The notes beneath the pieces are model-generated. The model saw only the letters and a list, made by a program, of their open reading frames with translations. It did not search any database and was not told the DNA's origin. DNA of 64,000 nucleotides from Sparus aurata. Lineage: Eukaryota > Chordata > Actinopteri > Spariformes > Sparidae. Each line of letters begins with the position of its first letter. Position 1 is the stretch's first letter. The position numbers were made by a program, and so were the translations under genes. Positions 20,484 through 30,801 of the stretch are shown one piece after another. The stretch covers positions 10,342,664 through 10,406,663 of the forward strand of contig NC_044199.1 of assembly GCF_900880675.1 (NCBI RefSeq), read 5' to 3'.

Positions 20484-23400
20484 ATGGACATTTCATATTT
20501 TTTTCCTAAACATGTAACCATTAAAGTTTTTAAAGTTTTTTCATCATCACCTGTGGATCAGGTTTGGTCTGGTTGAGCTGACAAGGAAACAAAAGAAAAA
20601 CACTCACCTGTCATTATATTTTGATTCAGATGGTACTGATTTGATTGGTGCTCGGAAGTATGTGATCATCTATTTCAAGGGAGTCCCGCCCACTCGAGAT
20701 GGGCGAAAAGCACACAGGCAAAACCAAAACATTTGAAAGTGTAATCTGAATCTCAAATAAATAGTTTGAAACTTGTGCACAGAGTTCGGCATTCATATAA
20801 TATCTAATGACTCACAGTAATAAGATAAATTACTAAATTATTTTTTGGGGCCTTTAAAGCAAGATCAACGACATCACAACACACCTGTCACAACTTTTTT
20901 GGCTTTCCAAGCCTACAGCAGGTCCATTCAGTGGTGGATAATGTTAGTTTAGCTGATCCCTGTCTCATCTGCAATGAAAATGTTGCTGTTGCCGTGCAGA
21001 AATGTGGAGAGATATGAAGAGTACAGGGAAGAGGAGCAGGGGAAGCCCATTTAATCACACGTGACAGCACATGAAGTGAAATGCTCAGTACTGTTCGGTA
21101 CGTTCACTCGTCGAGTTTCGTTCGTTGGAAAACGCGGCCTCTGTTTCAGTTTGCTGATGAGTAATCTTCCGCCCGTCGTCTACGACTCGCAGCATTAATT
21201 CCCTCCAAAATAGATTAGAGCCGGTATCTCGGGTTCCGGGCTCCATCAAGACTAATGGAAGCATAAACCCACAGGAGCAAGAGCAGCATCTTTTTTGCCT
21301 GCATTGATTCGGTCCAGTCAGACTCACAGCAGCACAGACGTTAAGAGGTTTCAGTGGTCTGAGAATACACCAGCCTATCGTTCATAATGCACCTCTCTCT
21401 TTCACTCATTCCTCAGTTTGTAATGACTGACAGGAAGTGCGTGTGTGTGTGCGCGTGTGTGTGTGTAAAGATTATGGGTTTGTTCATGTGAAATTGGCAG
21501 ATTCCATCACGCCTATTTCACCAGAATAATAGTCTCTTTCATGTAATAACTGATGATCTTGTCTCTAATGTCAGCGAACAGACGACTCTTGCAGTCGCTG
21601 CACGTCTCTGACTACTTCATTCATTTCAGTGTTCACCCTTTAAGCATGTTTTCCCAGTTCTCCAAGCCGTCACTTTTGACATTAAATGTCTTTTTTTTTT
21701 TTCACTTCATCAAGAAAATATAGTTGATTCAAAACCTGGATCATTCATGTTTGAGACAATTTTTTCAAAGTTGCAGAGAATATATTTACACAATATATAA
21801 AAAATGAAAAATTAATCAAATTGTATAACAAACATTGAAATGTAGGGAAAGGAAAAAGGAGTAACAAAAACCTTCAGGGTCAGCTAAATAACAGTACATC
21901 TTCAATGCAATTGTTTTTGCCAATTCATATTTTTTACATTTTAAAGGACCAGTGCGTAGGAATCAGTGGCATATATATTCCCCTCCTTGTCTCACCCTCC
22001 CCTATGGTCGCGCTACAAGCAAGAAAATCCCTTCTGTTTTGTGTTTGGTTTGTCTCTTCTGGGCTTCTGTACAAACACGTCAACACGACATGGTGGACTC
22101 CGCCATTTCTATCCCCCTCTGTCGATATAAACGGCTCATTCTAAGGTCATGACATCACAACAGTTCGTAGTCTCAGGTGGTTATACACTAATTAAATCAT
22201 TATTTCGAATGTCACGTTCTATTTCCGCCAATAAAATCCTCTCAAATCCGGCACGCTGGACCTTTAAGTTGTCCTGTGTAGTCAAACGTGTCTTACTAAC
22301 TAGTCTTTCTTCCATATTTTTTGGGTTACCTACCATCAGCTCACTCCTATTCACGTTTACAGTGTAGGAGCAGAGTGGAGAGTGGGTTCAGGCTGCTCTG
22401 TTGGCACACGAGCTCTCTGCTGAAGTGTTCATGAGCAAGAATCCGAATCCAAAATCCCTAACACATGCAGGAGGAGCTGATTTGTATTTGAAAAGAAAAC
22501 TTTCCCTGCAGGCGTCACTTATCACGTTGACACCATTTGGGTCCAGTGTTGTCATTAAAAGTCACCCAAAGTGCTGAATAGGAGGTGCAGGCTCGTGTTA
22601 ACAGCAGCTCACACACCAGAGTCTTTCCAGAGTTTTCCAGGTTTGCCTGTGGAAAGGAAATCTGATCCCGGAGGGTGGGGCTGCCCCGCGGATCATCTCT
22701 CACTCTCTCATCTACGAGTGCCCGTCATGCCTCTCGTGCTCACTCTGGTCCAGCTCAGTGTGGGATTGTTGAACACCTCAAACAGAGCCCTGTCAGCTGT
22801 GGGATCGAGCAATGAAAGGCTCTTGGCTCTCTGGCTCCCTCATCCACTCGAGGTAGCGCCTATATTTACCAAGCATGCCAGTGTTACAACTTCAAATGGT
22901 GACTGATAGAAGCCGTGGAGCAGGAGTCGGCTGTGCCGGAGAACGACTTGTGAACTATTTAATGACATGTGAGGAGGATGGTCCCGGGGAAAGTGAGCTG
23001 GCAGATGCAACACAATATCAAAACCACTTGTCAGGAGGAATCCCAGTCGCCTTCTGTTGGGAGACTTCCACCGGGGGAATCCAAGAATTGAAAACCATCC
23101 CACTGCACTGACACGGTGTCGCCACAGCTTCACCGCCACCGCAGCAGAGACATGCCAATTTCCTTTTTTCAACACAAATGACTGATGAGAAAGTAGGCTG
23201 CCGTCTGCCTCGGCCACTCATCATCTCCTGAAGATCAAGAAACTTCTACCTGGAAAGAGTAAATCTGACCTGTTAGAGCGCATGTGTTGATGGTTTTTTG
23301 TATTTTTGTTGTTGTGGAGACTAAAGGTAAGTTATGAGAGAAACGGTTTGTCTTTTAACTAGAACATTTGGACAAAGAGTTAAAGAAGTGATTGTTGCAA

Positions 23401-25092
23401 TTTGATATGAAAACCGTTAAATCGGGATATATTTTGTTTTCTTCTTTTTAGTAATTCCAGACTGAAGTAATAACTCACGCTGACAATAAGTCAAGCACAT
23501 CTCCGAGCGTTGAGGACTTGGGTTCGCTGGCCCAGATAGTTTGTCCCCGTGGACGCTGTGGCCTTGTTTCAACAAATTACATTAGGAGCCCTCTGGGACT
23601 GAGAACCCTCTGATTTTGGAAAATGATTAATTTTTTACAGCAAACAGATCTTGTAGCAAGTTACAGGCAGAGCTCGAGTCCAGCAAAAAGTTGCTGTAAC
23701 CTGTTTAAATGCTTGTTTTTTTAGAGGATTACAGAGGTTTTATATCCTCAAAAGCAGTAAAAGTGTCTGCTTTGTTCAGCCACGACTGAGTTATCACTGA
23801 TATGTAACTTTTTAAATGCTTGTTTCATCTTGTCACCAAGTTTCTATGTTCACTCTCGCTCTATCTTTCAGAGGAAGCGATGTAAAAAATAATTGCAGTT
23901 AACTATCAAATCCAATCACAGACCACAGCAGAATGCGGTCAGTGTAGTTACTGGACTCTGACAGCTTTCTATTAAGACAGGGACCAGATCACATTGTATG
24001 ACAGCGTATCATTCTAAAAATAGGCAAAAATAAACACTATATCTATCGCGCCATCTAAGGTTGAACCTCACAAAATGATACCTGAGGATTGCTTGAATCT
24101 ATTTCTTTTTTTTTTTAAACATGCAAACATTAAAACACTAAAATACAGACATGATGAAATGAGAAAATAACGACTTTTCTGATGTTTGTAGTTACTTGCA
24201 CTTATATCTTTTTTGGTTAATATAAAGCTATTGTTAGATCGAGCTTCACAGTCAGCGTAGTTGCTGCTGTGTTGCTGTCACCTTTTTTTCATGTCTTGTG
24301 TATCGTAGACTCACCATTGCGTCTGCAGATTTGTGTCGTGTTCAGTAAGAGATCACTGACTCATCGCTGAATTTACGATCATTGCTCCTGTGTGCTCTTT
24401 TACAAACGTAGAGCTTTAATGTGATGTGTTCCATCATTATTATTGCTTCTTTATCATGAGGAGACAATTAAGTGAGAGGTCAATGCTACAAGGCCACTTT
24501 AGCAAAGGTATTTGTTATACTATGATATATGTGATATATCATCAATTAATGCATTAAAGTAAAAAGCAGGAGTTTGCTGTTGTTGGTGGTGACGGTGGAA
24601 CTCGTTTTTAACTATATAAATGATTATTTTCATTCTGATTTTATAATCTGCTATTTATTACATTTTTAAAAACACGTGATTTTTATAAACTTTTCATCCG
24701 TTTGATGTGCAGAACCCATAACTTCATTCATTAGTGAATAACTCAAGCTGTCAGATCTATCCAGTGATGTAAAAAAGTACAATATTTCAACACAAATGAC
24801 TTGAATTTCAAATCTACAGTTAGTTAGGGTGTGTGTGTGTGTGTGTGTTTGTGTGTGTGATACTAACTACAGAGAACTGCCCACCCATCCCCAGAATGCA
24901 CAGAAATCACGTCAAGCCTTTCAGTTCTGATCAGTGTTGTTTTTCTTGTTGGTCAATTTCATGTCATGCAGTAATAAGTCACGTATTTGAACATTTTTCC
25001 CGACACTAATGTGCTGTTACTGTTCGTGGTTAGAGTGCAAAGAGTTTTAAAACGATGGCCTTCTGTGTTGAAGTCATCTTTAGCGAGCCATT
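20484..25092. other. Spacer between atp6v1a and zdhhc23
   Basis: No coding exon recognised. It holds a MITE at 21941-22268, short (GT)n tracts near 21438-21465 and 24829-24858, and a T run at 21691. A GGTAAG donor-like site at about 23326 could end a non-coding first exon of zdhhc23, because the exon with its start codon has a plausible acceptor (CATCTTTAG) just upstream. That is only a guess. Open frames around 22571-23224 show no family features. GRAMD1C, which lies between these genes in human, is not seen. Confidence 0.4.
21941..22268. mobile_element. Short inverted-repeat (MITE-like) element, copy B
   Basis: Begins TTAAAGGACCAGTGCGTAGG and ends CCGGCACGCTGGACCTTTAA. The two ends are imperfect inverted repeats. 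Reverse-complemented, its interior resembles the element at 1463-1800 around the motifs ACATGGTG and CAGAAGCCCAGAA, so the two are copies of one family in opposite orientations. Confidence 0.7.
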
Positions 25093-28000
25093 ATGCAATG
25101 GGAGAAGTTAAAGCCTCCAGAGCCTGATGATCCTATGTGTTGCTGTGAGTGTGAGATCTACCAGTACGGATGTTGCTGTGACTGTGAAGATCTGGATGAA
25201 GCTTTTAACAGGTACGAAGGGCTTGAGTTTAAGGGCCGGTGCTCATACCACTAAGCTATACAGTGCTGGGAAGTAAAAGAAGTCTAGTGTTGCTTGACTT
25301 ACATGTTATTCACATAAGTGAAGTATTTGTTACTAAAATACTTTGGTTCAATATCTCTTTAAAGGGTCTTGTAAGTGACTGTCTTGCTTGACGGCAACCA
25401 AGAATCATCACCAAATTCAAATGTATGTTTGATAGTCTGATAGGTCACAAATGGTAAAGCTGCAAGGCAACAGAGAAACACATTGTAGACTGCAGCACTG
25501 ATACCACTCTCATATCTGGCAGTGAAATATAAAGCTACAGCCAGCAGCTGGTTAACTAGCTTAGCATAAAGACTGGAAACAGGTGGAAACAGATAGCCTG
25601 GCATCCTGTCTGGGAGCAGTAACCTCCTGGGATCTCATTTTGGCTGCCTGCAACGTCTCCCAGTCAAGAAAAATAGCCCGACACATCCTGTGAAACGTCA
25701 TATTGGCATTTTTACCTACTGGAAGTGGCCCAGTGCAGTGCAGATTATCTGGTAATGTGAAGGGGTCTACAGATCCAATTTCCTCCTGAGCCGCTCACAG
25801 ACCCATTGGGCCTGCCCCAATAAAATCAAAGATGTTTGATATTTATTATTTAAAGGAGAACTTCGGTCGATTTAAACATGCAGCTTCATTGCTCAAGCTA
25901 CCCTTGACTTGCCAGTACCGAAGACGCGAACACATTTGGTCCAACCATTACAGAGCTCCGTGAACGGAGATTTAGCATAGACAGCTAACAGCATGGGGTC
26001 AGAATTTTACACTGGGTTTTAAGCGTCTTAACATGCTCCACATCTCACACCAAAAGTTATGCAACATCAGCAGACACCTTAGCACACAGCACTGTAGCGT
26101 GTATGACTCAAACTGAATAAAAAAGTAGATAAAACAGTGTGTTTGTGCAAGCAGCTACTTACCTGTTTGTTGACATCCGCGTCTTCCGGTAGCTAGACCA
26201 AACTAGTCGATCCATGGCTGAGACGGAAACGTAATCCAGCATTTTCGTGTTTATGTTCATAATGTACATGTCCATGTTACAGCCTGTCATGAGCCATGAG
26301 CCTTACAATAGCCTGTTAAGCCTGTTAAGTGCACACTTGATGGATATACTAGTTTGGTCTAGCTCCCGGAACACACGGATGTCAACAAACAGGTAAGTAG
26401 CTGCTTGCACAAACACACTGTTTTAACTACTTTTTTATTCATTTTGAGTCATGTTGTAAGGTGTCTGCTGATGTTGCATAACTTTTGGTGTGAGATGTGG
26501 AGCATGTTAAGACGCTTAAAACACAGTGTAAAGTTCTGACCCCATGCTGTTAGCTGTCTATGCTAAGTCTCCGTTCACAGAGCTCTGTAATGGCTGGACC
26601 AAATCTGTTCGCGTCTTCGGTACTGGCAAGTCAAGGGTAGCTTGAGCAATGAAGCTGCATGTTTAAATCGACCGAAGTTCTCCTTTAAAATCTGGATGAT
26701 AACCGAGCCAGGCCACAAAGTCCAATGAGAGAGGCGTCTCGGAGCAGCTGATGGTACGTTAGCTAGCAAACTACTGTTGACGGACACTTAGCATCTCACC
26801 TCCAGTTCTTGCTGCAGAATAGAAAACCCACGCTGCAAGTCTCCCCATTTATACGTTTATTTTGTTCTCACTGCAACACTTTACTACAGCATTTTGTTTA
26901 CGTCTGCTTCCCCACGAGATCACGCGAGAGAAACTACGCGTGAGCCCGGCATCAGCTTGCTGTTCACTGTTTACTTCAAGTGTATTAATATTGAATGTGT
27001 CCAAATTTCATCAAATTTCACACTTCGGTCCGGAGCAACACAGTGGATCGGATGAGTGGTTAAAGACAGAGATTCCTTGCTTTATAGTTAGATGCCACTG
27101 CTTTTCCTGCAAGACCCGTCCTACTCTGCCACAGTTATCTGACCTCCTCAGCTGTGGCATCCCTCCCACAGGTCTGCTGCTGCTCCTCTCACAGCTGTAG
27201 CGTCATATTTAATTGATAGACATGAGAGTGGTACCAACCTCCCCTTTAACTCTCAGAGAGAATACGATTACAATTCAAATCTAGATTTCAAACCTTTATT
27301 ATTTTATTTCAGTTGCATGTTCCTTAACCAATGTATGCTTTATCGAGTTACCACAAATAGCCCCACGGTTCATTATTCCCCCCACAGTCTGGCCTTTACT
27401 TGAAGAAACCTTTTCCTGAGATGTCCTCATAAAACAAAAATAAAAACTTGATAGCTTAATTCATATATCATTATAACTTTATGATTGCTCCACAGTAAAT
27501 CCTGTCAATTGAAGATAACAAAACAGAGAACTATACTAATACTACAAAAATTTCCTGTGTTGAAGAAAGCCTCTGTATGAGTCACAGTGATGATGACTTG
27601 ATGACCTGTTCTCTGTAGGTGGCTGAAAGGCAAACCACCCAAAGCTGGGCGTCAGTCGGCCGTCCTCGCGACCATGATTGACAGCCTGGAGATCTCCATG
27701 ATCCCGGCCCTGGTGCTGCTTCCTCTCCTGCTGCGGGTCGCAGCCCTGCACTACCTGCTGGGCATCATCATCCTGACGGCCCTGCCCGGCCTGGTGCTGT
27801 GGTACTACTACGCCACACACCGAAAGAGGAGACGCACCCTCTTCTTCCTCACTCTTTCCCTCTTCTCCCTCTTCTACATGTATTACCTCTTCATCACAGA
27901 GATTTTACCACGTGGTGACATCAGCCTGCTGCAGGTGTGCACTGCCACCGCTGGCATGATATTCACCATTGTCTCTCTCATTAACACCAAGAGAGGCCCC

Positions 28001-29618
28001 GGGCTTGTGACCGCCTCCCCATATGAAGGACTCAGTCACAGTCAGGAGGCTGACAAGGACGCCACACACCTTAATGGATCTGTCCAATCAGCAGCCTCCT
28101 CCTCCTTGGGGTCTACCCCTGAGTTGCAGACATCAAAAGTGGCCACAAAAGCAAAATGGAGCAGCTGTCCTGTGTGCAAAATAATGCGACCCCCGCGGGC
28201 CGGACACTGTCGAACATGTGGATCCTGTGTGCCGCGTCTGGATCACCACTGCATCTGGTGGGTTAGGTTTTTTTTACACATTGATATATTTTCTTGCGTC
28301 TCTTCTTCTCAGTTCTAAGTCAGTTATTATTGTTCTGTAATGAAAATAGAACTATAATACAACATAAAATATAATAGAAAGACTTCATGTACTTCCTCTT
28401 TTGTTCCACAGTATACAAAATAGAGGAATGCCTGAATTACCCATTAGATCATCTAATACAAAGTTTCAGTAACATATTGAGTCCTAAACACACTATTCCA
28501 TGATTAAATGTTAATGTAGATATGCGTTTCTATGCCCGCCCTAGAGCCAGTAACAACCAAATGGGTGATCATGTTGACATATGACCCACTCCTGAGCCAC
28601 TTACATGCTGACCTCCGGTTGATTGATGCGCCATGTAGCCAATGAGAATTCAATCCAGCAATATATAGCTTATATAAACCTTAACTTGGAAATTATGCAA
28701 GTTTATGTAGTTGTATGGGTTTTGGCTGTTTTTTTTCCTCCTAAGCATTTGTTCTTGACTATTTCATATGCACAAACTTAGTGTAGATAAGAAAAAAAAA
28801 AAAAGTGTCGTAAATTTTTGCCCCTGTTACACTCAGACAGGGGTATTTTGAGGTCACAAAATTGCATTTTTTGCTTCCTTATATATATGTGTCATCATCA
28901 TTTTCAGTGAAATTGTCAGTGATGTGTAATTTGAACTTGTAAGACTATATGATGTGGACATATTGTGTAGTCCATCTAAGGGTCAGTTACAGGTCATCTG
29001 CAGGCTTATTTTTGCATTAAAATGTGGGAGAGAATGACAAATAGAGAGAGAGAAACACTCATTCTGGTCAACAACAGCAATCTGTTATGATGTTGTTATG
29101 ATGAATCAGCCATTTAAGTGTAATTTCAATAAATAGATCTAACAGGTGGAAAACTGTTTTCTTCCAAAGGTGAACAAATCCAAAACAGTTCTCAGCAAAA
29201 TTATCTTAATATCTAAATTCAAACCAGACCTATGAACAGGTAAACTGGGATCAACACAACACAATGAAAAATGCACCAATAGGATGAACCCATCACTTAA
29301 TATGGCTGAAACAGTCTGAAACCTTGAGCCTGTGCTAAAACTAGTCTCCTAGTTTAGGAGATGTCATAAGATGTATATCCTAAAAGCTGAAAACAAAATG
29401 TGGATATCCAGTTCTCTTCTCCTGTTCAATAATTTGTTGTTCATGGCTGACAGAAACTGATATACCCACGACATGATGCATAAATAATATGACCAGGAAT
29501 TACACAAAAGCAATTCAAATGTAAACTAAATCTTGTCGTGTCATCATCTTACACACATTATCTGGCGGTGTGCTGCTGCTCTCATCATGTCTGACTGGTC
29601 CATGTGTTATGTGTGTTA

Positions 29619-29652
<34 letters not shown>

Positions 29653-30801
29653 TGTGTGTGTGTGTGTGTTGAGGTGTTGTAGGATAAACAGCTGTGTCGG
29701 ACAGGCGAACCACCGCAGTTTCCTGCTGACCCTGTCTGTGTTCGTGTTGACCGCTCTGTATGGGATCAGTCTGGTGCTCGGCAGCCTCTGTCCTCGACAG
29801 TATCTGATGACGGCTCTCTTCTACTGCCCCGCCGTCTACAGTCAGTCCAGGTACCCCACTGCCTCAGGTTCTGTCTCCACCACAGGCTGCAGAGGACAAC
29901 ACATGTTTTTATTTATTTAACATATTTATATAGAATATTGCGATATTTCTGTTACATTTTAAATGTGAACCAGTGATATTTTCGCATGCATGTTGGCATG
30001 CTGCTGTCAATTTGATTGTATATTTAAATGTTCTCCTCTTCCATTACCATTTCAATTATCATTTTTCTTTTATTCTATTATATCATATTTTATTCTGTGC
30101 TCAGTTCTATGACTTCCTGATTAGATAGAGTATATAGAAATACAACTAAATGTAAGAGTAGATGGGAATTAATATATTTTTCTAAAGTAATATAGAAAAA
30201 AACCCAAAATGTATTTGAACACAGTTTTTAAGTTTTACTAGTCATTTGTTTTTTCAGTGCTTATGTGAGACAGTTTAAAGATGATTTTTTACATTTGTTT
30301 TTTTATGTTTTTTATGGGAGCACTGAGGACAAATGAGAAAAATACTTTTACTTTACTTTACTTTACTGAACACAGGCGTAAAAGTTTTGGCAGGTGAATT
30401 CTTCTTGTCTAAGGATAGGTGTTTGTTGTATATTGTATAAATAATGATATTGTTTTAATTGCCAGTTTAAAACGCTGCCCCTCTTAATTAATTTCTAACA
30501 TTATCACACTTTTTTTTGTGTTTACAGCACGGCCCTTTGTTTCACCTGTGCTTGGTACAGCTGCATTGTCACAGGTGGATTGCTTTACCTGCTGGTGTCA
30601 CAAGTTCTGAATATCAGCTTCAATGTGACGGAGCGAGAATCTCAGCTGGCTCTGAGGAACAAAACGGGCCAGAGGCGCCTGTGGGGACTCGTCGTCGACA
30701 CTGGAGAGTATTCACATGGCTTCTGTCAGAACTGGGTTGAGTTCCTCACCATGGCAGATGCTTCGGTTTCTCCTCGCTCCAGCCTCACTGACTTGGTCTA
30801 G
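25093..30801 (+). CDS. zdhhc23: Palmitoyltransferase ZDHHC23 (NIDD-like)
   Basis: Four coding exons, 25093-25211, 27619-28257, 29683-29850 and 30528-30801, join in phase to 399 residues (human about 409). A cysteine-rich N-terminus (CCCECE and GCCCDCEDLDE) matches the family's CCCEY...CLCDCQDLDE start. Two or more hydrophobic pairs follow (residues about 60-150). The zinc-binding CRD (CPVCKIMRPPRAGHCRTCG) leads to the catalytic DHHC with the acyl-accepting cysteine at about 251, then INSCVGQANH, further membrane spans and a cytosolic tail ending TDLV. The enzyme S-acylates membrane proteins, and mammalian ZDHHC23 binds the nNOS PDZ domain through a similar C-terminal motif. Intron 1 carries a large foldback and a repeat copy. 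Intron 2 ends in a (GT)n array pressed against the acceptor. The start is the first ATG in the exon with the conserved Cys block. An upstream non-coding exon is likely. Confidence 0.95.
25216..25268 (-). repeat. Degenerate tRNA-like remnant
   Basis: On the - strand, TAGCTTAGTGGTATGAGC resembles a tRNA A box (TAGCTCAGTGGTAGAGC). A weak B-box-like AACTCAAGCCC follows about 20 bases later. The anticodon arm is missing, so this is not a working tRNA. It could be the head of an old tRNA-derived SINE lying just after the exon 1 donor. Confidence 0.3.
25361..25625. repeat. Interspersed-repeat fragment
   Basis: Contains the TTAGCATAAAGACTGGAAAC motif shared with 3425-3655 and common in teleost dispersed repeats. 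It lies in zdhhc23 intron 1. Confidence 0.5.
25851..26687. mobile_element. Large foldback (long inverted repeat) element
   Basis: The left arm (about 25851-26206), starting TAAAGGAGAACTTCGGTCGA, is reverse-complemented by the right arm (about 26349-26687), which ends TCGACCGAAGTTCTCCTTTA. Pairing continues with few mismatches to CTAGACCAAACTAG and CTAGTTTGGTCTAG at the inner ends. The loop is about 140 bases. There is no coding capacity. It lies inside zdhhc23 intron 1, so the pre-mRNA could fold into a hairpin of about 340 base pairs. It looks like a non-autonomous foldback DNA transposon. Confidence 0.88.
26714..27110 (+). repeat. Dispersed repeat, copy 2 (pair with 10815-11240)
   Basis: Matches the copy downstream of the WAVE gene in order and orientation: GTTAGCTAGCAAAC, TTTTGTTTACGTCTGCTTCC and TTGCTTTATAGTTAGATG. 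It starts almost directly after the foldback element's right end, within zdhhc23 intron 1. Confidence 0.65.
29619..29669 (+). repeat. (GT)n array abutting the zdhhc23 exon 3 acceptor
   Basis: About 50 bases of GT with a GCGCGC interruption. It ends 13 bases before the exon at 29683, so it occupies the place of the usual polypyrimidine tract. In RNA it is a (UG)n tract. Confidence 0.95.

Noticed and set aside
22571..23224. Overlapping open frames on both strands, once considered for a missing gene between atp6v1a and zdhhc23
   Set aside because: None shows GRAMD1C-like or other family motifs; exon boundaries could not be found.
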